Positions 24,279 through 33,609 are shown, counted from the first letter of the stretch. The stretch is DNA of 64,000 nucleotides from Pseudoxanthomonas sp. z9 (GCF_006542425.1 NZ_VFID01000002.1:248001-312000), one strand, 5' to 3'. Numbers and translations are program-made. Notes: generated by a model not told the origin, from the letters alone.

Positions 24279-24521
24279 ATGAGCGGAACCTATTCCCTGC
24301 TGATTTCCCCCGAGCACGCCGAACTGGTGCAGGGTGACGTCGGTGCGGATCTGGGGCGGGGATTCCGCCTGGTCCACGAGCAGTTGCAGAAGACCACCGG
24401 ATCGCGCTGGTACTTCTACGCCGAGCGTTCCCTGAGCAAGCCCGAGGCGCTGCGCCGCGCCCAGCAGTGGTACGACTCCAGCGGACATCCGGACTGGCCG
24501 GGACTGGCCGAGCACGCCTGA
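24279..24521 (+). CDS. Small soluble protein, unknown function (80 aa)
   Basis: An 80-residue protein starting MSGTYSLLISPEHAELVQGD. It has no membrane segment or cysteine and contains a W-Y-F-Y-A-E-R aromatic stretch and a helix S-K-P-E-A-L-R-R-A-Q-Q-W-Y. I do not recognise the family. A GGAGG ribosome-binding site precedes the ATG, and an FNR box lies about 90 bases upstream, divergent from the small membrane protein. The stop codon sits inside a set of ten-base tandem repeats, so its C-terminus may vary between strains. Confidence 0.65.
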   Translation: MSGTYSLLISPEHAELVQGDVGADLGRGFRLVHEQLQKTTGSRWYFYAERSLSKPEALRRAQQWYDSSGHPDWPGLAEHA

Positions 24522-24540
24522 GCACGCCTGAGCACGCCGG
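24491..24540. repeat. Tandem ten-base repeats at the stop of the 80-residue gene
   Basis: GGACTGGCCG occurs twice in a row and is followed directly by AGCACGCCTG twice plus a third copy differing in the last bases. The stop TGA (24519-24521) falls within the second set. Gain or loss of a ten-base unit would change the reading frame. Confidence 0.85.
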
Positions 24541-24612
24541 CGCGCCAGCGTCCTCGACATTGCCTTCACCGGCCTTGTCACAGCGTGGCGGGGTCATCCA
24601 GGGACCGGTCCC

Positions 24613-27414
24613 ATGCTGGAAGTGCGCAGTCCCGACACAGGCAGCCAGTCCGTCCTGCTGGCGTTGGAGGATGGCATCCGGCGGATCCGCGATGCGCGCG
24701 AGGTGATGGCATTCGCCGCCGCGCACCTGGCCCGCCACCTGCGCGTCGATCGCGTCTGCTACGCCGAAATGGACAAGGCGGGCGAGAGGTTCACGCTGCA
24801 GGTCGAATCCGGCAATGGCCGCCTGCCACCGCTGGAAGGGCTGCGGCGGCTGGACGAATTCGGCGACTTCGTGGGCGAATCGATGCGGGGAGGCGGCACG
24901 CTTTCCTGTGACGATACCCAGTCAATCCAGGGCCTGTCGCCGCAGCAGCGGCGCGCCTATCGCGACAGCGGCATCCGCGCGCACATCAGCGTATCGCTTG
25001 TGGGGGACACGGACGCTCCGGCGATCCTCGCGGTGCATCATGCCGAGCCAAGGATCTGGACCGCCGCCGAGCAGGCGCTGGTGCGGGATGTGGGCGAGCG
25101 CACCTCGGCATCGGTGCTGCGCACGCGGGTGGCGGTGGAACTGCGTCGCAGCGAGGCGCGGTTCCGCCAGTTGTTCGAGTCCATCGATCAAGGCTTCTGC
25201 ATCATCGACGTGCTGTTCGACGCCGATGGCCATGCCTGGGATTACCGCTTCATCGAGATCAATGGTGCGTTCGCGCGCCATACCGGACTCGCCGATGTGG
25301 TCGGGCGCACCGCGCGCGAGGTCGTCGCCGATCTGGAAGGCTCCTGGTACGAGTTGTACGGCGAGGTCGCGCTCACCGGGCAGCCACGGCGGTTCGAGAA
25401 ACAGACCCTGGGCATGGGCGGACGCTGGTTCGAGGTCTACGCCTTTCCGCTGGAAGGGATTGGCCACCAGCTCGGCATCCTCTTCAGCGACATAAGCGAG
25501 CGGCGCCGGATCAACGACGCCGTGCGCGAAAGCCAGGTGCAACTGGCCGCGGTCATCGAACACGTGCCGGTGGGCATCGGCCTGTTCGATACCGAAGGCC
25601 GTTACCTGATGGCCAACCCCCGCCTGCAGGAACTGGTCGGCAACATGCTCCCCTCGCGCGAGCCGCGGCCCCGCTGGCGCGCCTATGACGCCGAAGGCAA
25701 CCTGCTGTTGCCGAGCGAGTATCCGAGTTCGCGGGCGCTGCGCGGGGAAACGGTGCCGCCCACCGTGGATTTCCACCTGTACCTGGATGGCGAGGAGCGC
25801 TGGATCGTGTTCGGCGCGGTGCCGCTGTGGCGCGACGGCAAGGTGGCCGGCGGCATCTCGGTGGCCCAGGACATCACCGAGCGCCGACGGGTGGAAAGCG
25901 CGCTGCGCGAGAGCGAATGGCGGTTGTCCACGCTGATCGAGGGCATCCCGCAGCTGGTGTGGCGCTCCTCCGACCGCGGCTACTGGACCTGGGCCAGCCC
26001 GCAATGGGAGCAATTCACCGGGCAATCCCAGCAGGACGCCATCGGTCTGGGCTGGCTGGCGGCGATCCATCCCGAGGACCGGGACGCCACCCTGCAGGCG
26101 TGGGCGCGCGCGGGCGAACGCGAGGAGATGATGGTCGAACATCGCGTCCGCCAGGCAGATACCGGCATCTTTGTCTGGCATTCCACCCGCTCGCGCGCGT
26201 TGAAGGACCCGCGCGGACGCATCGTCGAATGGCTGGGCACGACCACCGACATCCAGCAGTTCAAGAACCTGCACGCGCGCCAGCGCGAGCTGCTGGAACT
26301 GCAGGCGGACCAGAGCCGGCGCAAGGACGAGTTCCTGGCGATCCTCGCCCACGAACTGCGCAATCCGCTGGCACCGCTGCGGACCACCCTGGAACTGCTG
26401 GTGGAGGCCGGCGACGCGCCGTTCGCGCCCGCGCTCGCGCGGATGCAGCGGCAGGTCGATCACATGGTGCGGCTGGTCGAGGATCTGCTGGAGGTCTCGC
26501 GGATCACCCACGGCACCATCGATCTCCGCCGCGAGCAGTTGGATGTCAACGAGGTGCTGCAGGTCGCCATCGACACCAGCCGGCCGTGGATCGAACAGGC
26601 CGGGCATCAACTGGAGGTAGCGCTGGCGCCGACCGCCTGCATTGTCGATGGCGACCCGGTGCGACTGGCGCAGGTTTTTTCCAATCTCCTGAACAATGCC
26701 GCCAAGTTCACCCACGCGCCGGGCCGCATCGCGCTGGCCTCGTCGCGGGAGGCTGGCTGGCTGCGGATCAGCGTCGTCGACAACGGCGTGGGCATGCCGC
26801 CCGGGCGGATTGGCGAGATTTTCAACCTGTTTGCCCAGATCCGGCAGGAAAAGCAGCAGATGCGGAGCGGACTGGGTATCGGCCTGACCCTGGTGCGCAG
26901 CATCGTCGAACTGCACGGCGGCCGCGTGTCCGCGCACAGCGACGGCATCGGCCAGGGCAGCCGCTTCGAAGTCGAATTGCCGCTGGTCAACACATCCCAT
27001 CCCGGAGAAGACGACATGGCCACCGAATACCCCACGTCCAGCCACCGCCATCGGGTCATGGTGGTGGACGACAACCGCGACGCCGCCGACGCCATCGCCG
27101 AGTACCTGGAGTTTGCCGGCCACGATGTCGCGGTGGCCTACGATGGCGAAGCGGCGCTGGCGCGTTTCGCCGGTTTCGCGCCGGAGATGGTCCTGATGGA
27201 TCTGGGCATGCCCGGCATCAGCGGCTACGACACCGCCACCCGCATGCGCGCCCTGAACAGCGGCGCGGCGCTGACCCTGGTGGCGCTGAGCGGCTGGACC
27301 CACGAGGAGGACAAGCGGCGATCGCGCGAAGCCGGATTCGACGCGCACCTGGCCAAGCCGGTGGAAGTGGCGACCCTGCGCAGGCTGATCGAGGAGCATC
27401 TGGGCCACGACTGA
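24613..27414 (+). CDS. Hybrid histidine kinase, GAF-PAS-PAS-PAS-HisKA-HATPase-REC
   Basis: A 933-residue signalling protein without membrane helices. A GAF domain (about 15-170) is followed by three PAS domains (about 180-300, 305-430 and 435-555), a HisKA helix pair with the phospho-acceptor H580 in A-H-E-L-R-N-P-L, an HATPase domain (N-N-A-A-K-F near 695, then D-N-G-V-G-M-P and G-L-G-I-G-L-T) and a C-terminal receiver domain with D863 in L-M-D-L-G-M-P. The cytoplasmic GAF/PAS array suggests sensing of a small ligand, redox state or light; no cofactor-binding cysteine stands out. Where the phosphoryl group goes next is not evident; no partner regulator is adjacent. Confidence 0.9.
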   Translation: MLEVRSPDTGSQSVLLALEDGIRRIRDAREVMAFAAAHLARHLRVDRVCYAEMDKAGERFTLQVESGNGRLPPLEGLRRLDEFGDFVGESMRGGGTLSCDDTQSIQGLSPQQRRAYRDSGIRAHISVSLVGDTDAPAILAVHHAEPRIWTAAEQALVRDVGERTSASVLRTRVAVELRRSEARFRQLFESIDQGFCIIDVLFDADGHAWDYRFIEINGAFARHTGLADVVGRTAREVVADLEGSWYELYGEVALTGQPRRFEKQTLGMGGRWFEVYAFPLEGIGHQLGILFSDISERRRINDAVRESQVQLAAVIEHVPVGIGLFDTEGRYLMANPRLQELVGNMLPSREPRPRWRAYDAEGNLLLPSEYPSSRALRGETVPPTVDFHLYLDGEERWIVFGAVPLWRDGKVAGGISVAQDITERRRVESALRESEWRLSTLIEGIPQLVWRSSDRGYWTWASPQWEQFTGQSQQDAIGLGWLAAIHPEDRDATLQAWARAGEREEMMVEHRVRQADTGIFVWHSTRSRALKDPRGRIVEWLGTTTDIQQFKNLHARQRELLELQADQSRRKDEFLAILAHELRNPLAPLRTTLELLVEAGDAPFAPALARMQRQVDHMVRLVEDLLEVSRITHGTIDLRREQLDVNEVLQVAIDTSRPWIEQAGHQLEVALAPTACIVDGDPVRLAQVFSNLLNNAAKFTHAPGRIALASSREAGWLRISVVDNGVGMPPGRIGEIFNLFAQIRQEKQQMRSGLGIGLTLVRSIVELHGGRVSAHSDGIGQGSRFEVELPLVNTSHPGEDDMATEYPTSSHRHRVMVVDDNRDAADAIAEYLEFAGHDVAVAYDGEAALARFAGFAPEMVLMDLGMPGISGYDTATRMRALNSGAALTLVALSGWTHEEDKRRSREAGFDAHLAKPVEVATLRRLIEEHLGHD

Positions 27415-27523
27415 ACGTGGAGAAGTGGGGACGGGTGACACGCGCGTCGTTGCGGTCGCACCGGCTTTCACCTGGCGTGATCACCGCGCCGCGACAATGG
27501 GATTCCCGATCAGGAATCCGAGC

Positions 27524-29206
27524 ATGGACTCTCATCCACATGTCGAAGCGTCGCAGGGCGCGGGCCGGCGGCGCGGGCAGATCCTGCGCTTCCTGTTCCG
27601 CTATCGGAACTCGGGCCTGTTCTCGGGACTGGACACCAGCCTGGAGGACGCCGCGCTGCAGGTGCCGGAAGGCACGCCGCAGGAACTGGCCCAGGATCTG
27701 GAGGCGCTCGGCCCGGCCTTCGTGAAGATCGGCCAGATGCTCTCGACTCGGCCGGACATCGTGCCGCCGGCGTTCGCCAGCTCCTTCGAACGCATGCAGG
27801 AGCGGGTGGAACCGGTGTCGTTCGAGGCCGTGCGCGAGGTGGTGGAAACCGAACTCGGCGTGCGCGTCAGCCACGCCTTCTCCGAGTTCGAGCCCAAACC
27901 GCTGGGCTCGGCGTCGCTGGCGCAGGTGCACCGCGCCCGGCTGCGCGACGGCACGCCGGTGGCGGTCAAGGTGCAGAAGCCGGGCGTCGCCCAGCAACTG
28001 CTCGGGGATCTGGAATTGCTGCGCGGCTTCGCCCGCAATGCCGATCGTTTCACCGAGATGGGACGGCGCGTGCGCTTCGCCGATTGGCTGGAGGAATTCA
28101 GCCGCACGCTGCTGGCCGAGCTGGATTACCAAGCCGAGGCGGAGAATCTGGTGCGGTTCCGCCTGCACCTGGCGCCGTTCCCGGAACTGTGGGTGCCCGC
28201 GCCCGTCGCCGACCTGAGCCGGCGGCGGGTGCTGACCATGGAACTGGCCGACGGCATCCGGGTGGATCAGATTCCCGGCGTGCGCCGCACCGAGCAGCCG
28301 ATGGACGCGCTGGCATCGGCGCTGTTGCGCGGCTATCTGGATCAGATCTTCGTGCATGGCGAAATCCACGCCGATCCGCATCCGGGAAATCTGCGGGTAA
28401 CCCGGGACGGCAGGCTGGCGGTATTCGATTTGGGCATGGTGGTCAACGTGCCGCCCAAGCGGCGCGATTGCCTGCTCAAGTTGCTGTTCGCCGCGGTGGA
28501 TGGACGCGGTGAACAGGCCGCCGACGAGGCCATCGCGATGGGCACGCGGCTGGAGGACTACGACGAGGAGCGTTTCGTGCGCGAGGTCGGTCATCTGGTC
28601 AGCCATTACAACGCCCATGCGGGCACCGCGTCTTCGGGCCGGGTGGTGCTGGAACTGGTTCGGGTCGCCACCACCAGCGGCCTGCGCACGCCACCGGAGC
28701 TGAGCCTGCTCGGCAAGGCGCTGCTCAACCTGGATGCGGTTTGCCGCCACCTCGCTCCGGACATGGATTTGAAGGCCGTGGTCGAGCGCCACCTGCAGCA
28801 TGTGATGCGCGCGCGCCTGCGCCAGTCGTTCTCCTCATCCAACGTCGCCAGCGAACTGATCGAGATCCAGACCCTGCTGCGGGAAGGCCCGCGCAAGTTG
28901 TCCGACGCGCTGTCGCTGGTGGCGGAAAACAAGCTGCAGCTGCGGGTGGCCGGGCTGGAGGAGTCGCGGTTGATGGAAAACCTGCAGAAGATCGCCAACC
29001 GGATCGCCGCCGGACTGGTCACCGCCGCGCTGATCGTGGCGTCCTCGCTGATGATGCGGGTGGAGACCCGCAGCACCCTGTGGGGCTATCCGACCGTCGC
29101 GCTGTTGCTGTTCCTGCTCGGCGCCGGCCTGGGCGTGGGCATCGTGATCAGCGCCCTGCGTCGCGATCGGACCGCGCGCTCGCGCGAGGAGCGGGCGCCG
29201 CGCTGA
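27524..29206 (+). CDS. ABC1/UbiB-family atypical kinase-like membrane protein
   Basis: A 560-residue ABC1 (AarF/UbiB/ADCK) protein. Signature elements are K-I-G-Q-M-L-S-T-R-P-D (the KxGQ motif), A-Q-V-H-R-A-R-L (Ala-rich nucleotide loop region), V-A-V-K-V-Q-K-P-G, A-D-P-H-P-G-N-L and the metal-binding F-D-L-G-M. Two hydrophobic helices end the protein, as in UbiB. UbiB supports ubiquinone synthesis by an ATPase-linked role; whether this copy is the main UbiB or a second ABC1 protein cannot be told here. The ATG at 27524 is chosen as it begins the conserved N-terminus; ATG 27 bases earlier is possible. Confidence 0.85.
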   Translation: MDSHPHVEASQGAGRRRGQILRFLFRYRNSGLFSGLDTSLEDAALQVPEGTPQELAQDLEALGPAFVKIGQMLSTRPDIVPPAFASSFERMQERVEPVSFEAVREVVETELGVRVSHAFSEFEPKPLGSASLAQVHRARLRDGTPVAVKVQKPGVAQQLLGDLELLRGFARNADRFTEMGRRVRFADWLEEFSRTLLAELDYQAEAENLVRFRLHLAPFPELWVPAPVADLSRRRVLTMELADGIRVDQIPGVRRTEQPMDALASALLRGYLDQIFVHGEIHADPHPGNLRVTRDGRLAVFDLGMVVNVPPKRRDCLLKLLFAAVDGRGEQAADEAIAMGTRLEDYDEERFVREVGHLVSHYNAHAGTASSGRVVLELVRVATTSGLRTPPELSLLGKALLNLDAVCRHLAPDMDLKAVVERHLQHVMRARLRQSFSSSNVASELIEIQTLLREGPRKLSDALSLVAENKLQLRVAGLEESRLMENLQKIANRIAAGLVTAALIVASSLMMRVETRSTLWGYPTVALLLFLLGAGLGVGIVISALRRDRTARSREERAPR

Positions 29207-29213
29207 GCCGGGC

Positions 29214-29780
29214 ATGAGCGCGTTCCTGTATCTGTTTCCCTGTGCCGGCGAGGATCTGGCCAAGCTCGGCATCTCGCGGGATCCACTGGGCCGCATCCGC
29301 GGCCTGGCGCCACGCTGGTTCGAGTTCTTCGACCTCGACCACGCCCTGTTGTTGCAGGCCGACGCATTGGCCGAGGCGCAGGCGTGGGAAACCGCGCTGA
29401 AACGCTCGTTGCGCGCATGCAACGCACCCGCACCGCTGTTGTCGGTGGCGGCCGCGGGCGGCCATACCGAGTGGTTCCGGGGCGCCCAGCAGGACATCCG
29501 CACCCACATGGACGCGATGGCGGCGCAAGGTTTTCGACTGCATCCGGCGCGGCCATGGCTGCGCGACGCCGTGCTTCGCGGCGGTGATGACCCCTATGGC
29601 CGGGCCGAAGCGATCTGGCAGGCGATGTTCGACGCGGGCGTCGAACCGGAATCCTCCGCGCGCCATCCGTTCGCGCAGGCGTTGCGGGACCTCTGCGACG
29701 AACAGATCGCGCTGGACCTGGCGCTCGACGCGCGCGTCCCGCCGGCGATCGCGGCGTGGCACCGCCGGCATCGCGCCTGA
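29214..29780 (+). CDS. Protein with GIY-YIG-like N-terminus, unknown function
   Basis: A 188-residue soluble protein. The opening F-L-Y-L-F-P followed by L-G-I-S-R-D-P-L-G-R-I-R-G-L resembles the T5orf172/GIY-YIG-like fold (Y-L-F ... K-I-G-x-S-x-D-P-x-x-R), but the catalytic pattern is incomplete. The rest is helical, rich in Ala, Arg and Trp, and not recognised. It begins eight bases after the ABC1 gene stops, so it is probably co-transcribed, and ends two bases before the opposing gene at 29783. Confidence 0.6.
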   Translation: MSAFLYLFPCAGEDLAKLGISRDPLGRIRGLAPRWFEFFDLDHALLLQADALAEAQAWETALKRSLRACNAPAPLLSVAAAGGHTEWFRGAQQDIRTHMDAMAAQGFRLHPARPWLRDAVLRGGDDPYGRAEAIWQAMFDAGVEPESSARHPFAQALRDLCDEQIALDLALDARVPPAIAAWHRRHRA

Positions 29781-29782
29781 GG

Positions 29783-30058
<276 letters not shown>

Positions 30059-30259
30059 TCAGCGGCGGTTGCGGTCGCCGGTGCCGAGCGGATCCGGATA
30101 GTCGTGCTCCGGATCGCGCCGGCCGGTGCCGCGTGGCACGTCCGGCTGGTCGTGTTCCTTCCAGCGCGCCTTGTCGTTGCGCAGGCGATCGGCGGTATGC
30201 GCCTTTTGCTCGTCGCTGTGCGGGTTGTTGCGGGATGGGGCCTCGGGTCTGTTCTTCAT
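30059..30259 (-). CDS. Short hydrophilic protein, unknown function
   Basis: A 66-residue very hydrophilic protein (MKNRPEAPSRNNPHSDEQ...) ending in P-L-G-T-G-D-R-N-R-R, with no hydrophobic core and probably disordered. GAGGAG lies about 9 bases before the ATG. The frame is open much further upstream, but that part is Arg-rich shadow coding of udgX. Composition resembles stress-induced hydrophilins; no family assigned. Confidence 0.5.
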   Translation of the reverse strand: MKNRPEAPSRNNPHSDEQKAHTADRLRNDKARWKEHDQPDVPRGTGRRDPEHDYPDPLGTGDRNRR

Positions 30260-30305
30260 GGCATGCGCTCCTCGTCGTCGGGGCAGGGATGCGGGGAAGG
30301 GGTTA

Positions 30306-30965
30306 CTAGGGAGGGGGCGTCGCGCCAGCCACGCGCGCGGCGACCTGGCGGAGATCACGGCGCAGTTCGCGCAACGCCTGCTCACGCGCCTGGCCCTGCA
30401 TGCGCAAGATGGCGGACGGATGCCAACTGGCGATGGCCTCGGTGCGTTCATCCAACGCACGCCAGCGACCGCGCTCGCGAGTCAGCCGGAACGCATTGCC
30501 AAACAGCGTCTGCGAAGCCATCGCGCCCAGCGCCACCACCCAGCGCGGGCGCAGCCGCAGCAGTTCTGCGGCCAGCCACGGCCGGCATGCGGCCTGTTCG
30601 CCGGCGTTTGCGCGCTGGTGCAGGCGCACCTTGCCGCGCTGACGGAACTTGAAGTGCTTGACGGTGTTGGTCAGGTACACCTCGTCCACCGCAAGTCCGC
30701 TTTGTTCCAGCAGTTCGCGCAGCAGACGCCCGGCCGGTCCCACGAACGGCTCGCCCTGGCGATCCTCCTGATCGCCGGGCTGTTCGCCGATGAACATCAC
30801 CGCCGCCCGGGCCGGACCGCGGCCGAAGACGGTCTGGGTGGCGTCGCGCCAGAGCGGACACGCCCTGCAGTCCGCGGCGCGCAGCCGCAACCGCCGTAGC
30901 GAACCGGCGGGAACGGTCTCGACCGGTTTGGCCAGCGGTACCCGCGCGGGCGGTACGCGCGGCAT
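30306..30965 (-). CDS. udgX: UdgX-family uracil-DNA glycosylase/uracil-DNA binding protein
   Basis: A 219-residue iron-sulfur uracil-DNA glycosylase of the UdgX group. Motif G-E-Q-P-G-D-Q-E-D (60-68) and P-F-V-G-P-A-G (73-79) match UdgX, and cysteines in C-R-A-C-P-L-W and A-C-R-P-W-L fit the [4Fe-4S] cluster. UdgX characteristically forms a covalent bond to DNA through a histidine in a K-R-R-I-H loop; here the loop reads K-V-R-L-H with H116 kept. Such proteins act in DNA repair or protection. It lies among stress-related genes. Confidence 0.85.
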   Translation of the reverse strand: MPRVPPARVPLAKPVETVPAGSLRRLRLRAADCRACPLWRDATQTVFGRGPARAAVMFIGEQPGDQEDRQGEPFVGPAGRLLRELLEQSGLAVDEVYLTNTVKHFKFRQRGKVRLHQRANAGEQAACRPWLAAELLRLRPRWVVALGAMASQTLFGNAFRLTRERGRWRALDERTEAIASWHPSAILRMQGQAREQALRELRRDLRQVAARVAGATPPP

Positions 30966-30995
30966 CGCGCTCAGGCGCCGGGGCGCGTGCGCGAA

Positions 30996-31373
30996 TCAGG
31001 CATCGGCCAGCTCCTGGATCGAAGGGCTGCGCGGCGCGACGGTCGCGCTCGCCGGGATCGGCAGCGGCATTGGCGCGACCGCGACGGCGTGCCGGCGTTC
31101 GCCGGCCGCGAGCACGCGCAGGCGGGCGATGCGGCTGCGGGCCCAACGCGCGGCCCAGCGCATGCCCGCCGCCACCGAACGCACGGCGACATTGGCCTGC
31201 GGATTGAGCGGATCGTGCAGTCGCACGCTCACCAGCCAGCCGTCGCGGCAGGGATGGATTTCCAGCACCCTGCAACCCTCGATCATGAGCCTTGCCCCGG
31301 CCCATGTATCGTCGGCGGTCGCTTCCACCCAGGTGAAGTCGGCGGGAAGCTTCATCGGCACGGCTTTGGTCAT
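30996..31373 (-). CDS. Conserved-looking protein of unknown function
   Basis: A 125-residue soluble protein: an N-terminal alpha/beta part (F-T-W-V-E-A-T-A-D-D-T-W-A-G-A-R-L-M-I-E-G-C-R-V-L-E-I-H-P) followed by a basic, Ala- and Pro-rich tail. I do not recognise it. The ATG at 31373 has AGGA eight bases upstream; an ATG three codons earlier lacks proper spacing. It lies just upstream of udgX on the same strand (31-base gap) and may share its transcript. Confidence 0.5.
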   Translation of the reverse strand: MTKAVPMKLPADFTWVEATADDTWAGARLMIEGCRVLEIHPCRDGWLVSVRLHDPLNPQANVAVRSVAAGMRWAARWARSRIARLRVLAAGERRHAVAVAPMPLPIPASATVAPRSPSIQELADA

Positions 31374-31630
31374 GGGATGCATCCTGATCTGTGGGGGATG
31401 CGGTTACTTAGCAGATTGCATGCCACTCGAAAATGACTGGAAACGGCAACGCGAACGCGCGTGCGCGTGCGCATGGAAGCACTCGTTTCCGGGCGCGCGA
31501 AAAAATTTCACCTGAAGTGCAGAGCGCGTGAAGAGCACGCGTTTTCATTGCGCTCACGGCGACGGTTCTAGCGTGCTTGTTCAGTTGCAAGGCCAAAACC
31601 GTTCCTGTTTTTGCATAACCGGGAGTGAAC

Positions 31631-32674
31631 ATGAAACGCGATGAAAAGAAGGCGGCGAAGCAGGCTACGCCGCGCAGTCCCGCCAAGAAGCCATCGTCAG
31701 CGGCCGGCGCGGGCGCCGCGGCGAAGACCGCGCAAAGGCAGCGGCGCCTGCAGGAAGAAGCCATGGCCAGGAACGCACGGGCACCGTCGGCGAAGAAGCA
31801 GCCGGTGCAGGCCGGCAGTCGCCGGCAACCCGAACCGCCGTTGAGCCGGCAGCATCTGCGCAAGCCGGGCAACGAAGCCGATCTCGAGCTGGAGCCGCGC
31901 TTCCTGGCTCCCGACTATCGCGGCAGCGGCAAGCTCCAGGGCCTGCGGGCAATCGTCACCGGGGGGGACTCCGGCATCGGGCGCGCGGTGGCGGTGCTGT
32001 TCGCGCGCGAAGGGGCCGACGTGGCGATCGTGTACCTGGACGAGCACGAGGATGCACGCGAGACCGCGCGCCATGTGGAAGCCGAAGGACGCCGCTGCCT
32101 GCTGGTCAGCGGGGACGTACGCGATGGCCGGTTCTGCGAGCGCGCGGTGGCGGACGTGGTGGCGGCCTTCGGCGGCCTTGACGTGCTGGTCAACAACGCC
32201 GCGTTCCAGCAACACGCCAAGCGGCTGGAGGACATCAGCGACGCCCAGTTGGCCGAGACCCTGCAGACCAACATCGGTGGCTACTTCAACATGACCCGCG
32301 CCGCGCTGCCGCACCTGGGGGAGGGGGCGAGCATCATCAACAGCGGATCGGAAACCGGACTTTTCGGCAGCAAGGAACTGCTCGACTATGCGGCGACCAA
32401 GGGCGCCATCCACGCATTCACCAAATCGCTGGCGAGCAACCTGCTGCCACGCGGCATCCGGGTCAACGCGGTGGCGCCGGGGCCGGTATGGACGCCACTG
32501 AATCCGGCGGATCGCGAGGCGGAGAAAGTCGCCACCTTCGGCAAGGACAGCGACATGGGCCGTCCCGCGCAGCCGGAAGAGCTTTCGCCGGCCTACGTGT
32601 TCCTGGCTTCACCGGTCACCGCCTCCTACATCAACGGCGCGGTGCTGCCGGTGATGGGCGGACCTTACGGCTAG
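31631..32674 (+). CDS. SDR-family oxidoreductase with long basic N-terminal tail
   Basis: A 347-residue short-chain dehydrogenase. Residues 1-75 form a Lys/Ala/Arg-rich disordered tail; the Rossmann domain begins at V-T-G-G-D-S-G-I-G-R-A (near 109) and has the N-N-A-A motif, S-S/Y-x3-K site (Y-A-A-T-K-G near 253) and P-G-P-V-W-T-P. It resembles the YhxC/YghA-type general-stress dehydrogenases (P-L-x-R-x-x-L-R-K-P-G lead-in). The substrate is unknown. The ATG at 31631 with GGGAG six bases in front is preferred over a GTG two codons earlier. Confidence 0.85.
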   Translation: MKRDEKKAAKQATPRSPAKKPSSAAGAGAAAKTAQRQRRLQEEAMARNARAPSAKKQPVQAGSRRQPEPPLSRQHLRKPGNEADLELEPRFLAPDYRGSGKLQGLRAIVTGGDSGIGRAVAVLFAREGADVAIVYLDEHEDARETARHVEAEGRRCLLVSGDVRDGRFCERAVADVVAAFGGLDVLVNNAAFQQHAKRLEDISDAQLAETLQTNIGGYFNMTRAALPHLGEGASIINSGSETGLFGSKELLDYAATKGAIHAFTKSLASNLLPRGIRVNAVAPGPVWTPLNPADREAEKVATFGKDSDMGRPAQPEELSPAYVFLASPVTASYINGAVLPVMGGPYG

Positions 32675-32702
32675 TCGGCCCGGGGGCGCGGCTGGCCGCC
32701 GT

Positions 32703-32939
32703 TCAGTCGGTACGGTCGCGCAGCCCGGTTTCGCCGGACTGCTTGGCGCAATGCGCACAGCAGTAGATGGTGCCGTCACTTTCCATCCCATGGCCGATGA
32801 CCGCGCAGCCGCAATGCGCGCAGCGCGGCGCGAAGGCATGGATCGCGCACTCGAAGGCGTCGAAAGTGCCGGTGCGTCCCTGCTGGGTCAGGGTGAAGCT
32901 CTTGTCGTAGTCGTTGCCGCATACATCGCATCGGGCCAT
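32703..32939 (-). CDS. Small cysteine-rich zinc-ribbon/metallothionein-like protein
   Basis: A 78-residue protein with cysteine groups C-D-V-C (4-7), C-A-I-H, C-A-H-C-G-C and C-C-A-H-C plus histidines, clearly able to bind one or two zinc ions. It resembles a family of small proteobacterial proteins sometimes labelled metallothionein-like. The ATG gives M-A-R-C-D-V-C, where conservation should start; the longer upstream frame is unsupported. Probably a metal-buffering or regulatory protein. Confidence 0.7.
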   Translation of the reverse strand: MARCDVCGNDYDKSFTLTQQGRTGTFDAFECAIHAFAPRCAHCGCAVIGHGMESDGTIYCCAHCAKQSGETGLRDRTD

Positions 32940-32997
32940 GGGAAGGCTCCTGTCGGTCGTGGAGTGATGGAGACGCGCCTCTGGCGGACGGACGCCA

Positions 32998-33549
32998 CTA
33001 GTAGACCCCTTCGGGGCTGGGCTGGGGGCGACCGGGAACATCCGGCGCGACGCGTTCCAGGATTGGCGCGAGGACCTGTTCGGATTCCTCCAGCCACGCC
33101 AGCATGCGCAGCGCCCAGTCGCGCAGGTCATCACGGGTGCACCGCTGCGAGGCCAGGTCGAACAGCGGCCAGGCCTCATCCAGCATGGACTGCATCGCGA
33201 GCGCGGCATGATGCTCGTACTCGGCGGGCTTGAATCCGGGCAGGCGGATCGACGCATCCTCGCCCGCGGCCGATGTGTCGAGGCCCGCCCATACCCCGTC
33301 CTCGGCCTGGTGCTGGGCCAGGATCATGCGGGCGAGGGTGCGCAACGATTCATCCCCGGCATGTTCCAGGATGCCGTTGGCCAGGCGGCGTTCGCGCAAT
33401 CCCAGCGCGAGCGCCGATTCGATGAATGCGTCCTCGTCGAAATCCGAGCTGGAACTGTCCTCGCGCGGTCGTGCGGCCAGATGGCGGAGCAGCACGATCG
33501 CGCCGGTTGCCAGTGCCAGCCACGCGATCAGGGATGTCCGGTGCTTCAT
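32998..33549 (-). CDS. Membrane-anchored helical protein, possibly ferritin-like
   Basis: A 183-residue protein with one N-terminal membrane anchor (about 7-24) and a helical domain outside. Repeated E/H-containing helices (A-R-M-I-L-A-Q-H-Q-A-E-D and K-P-A-E-Y-E-H-H-A-A-L-A-M-Q-S-M) recall DUF305/DUF4142-type ferritin-like bundles, which are common in stress islands. Family assignment is tentative. Confidence 0.5.
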   Translation of the reverse strand: MKHRTSLIAWLALATGAIVLLRHLAARPREDSSSSDFDEDAFIESALALGLRERRLANGILEHAGDESLRTLARMILAQHQAEDGVWAGLDTSAAGEDASIRLPGFKPAEYEHHAALAMQSMLDEAWPLFDLASQRCTRDDLRDWALRMLAWLEESEQVLAPILERVAPDVPGRPQPSPEGVY

Positions 33550-33609
33550 GCGGATTGCCTCCTCACGGCCGCCAGCGGGGTGGCCGTGATCGTGGTTGGC
33601 GTGGAGCGC

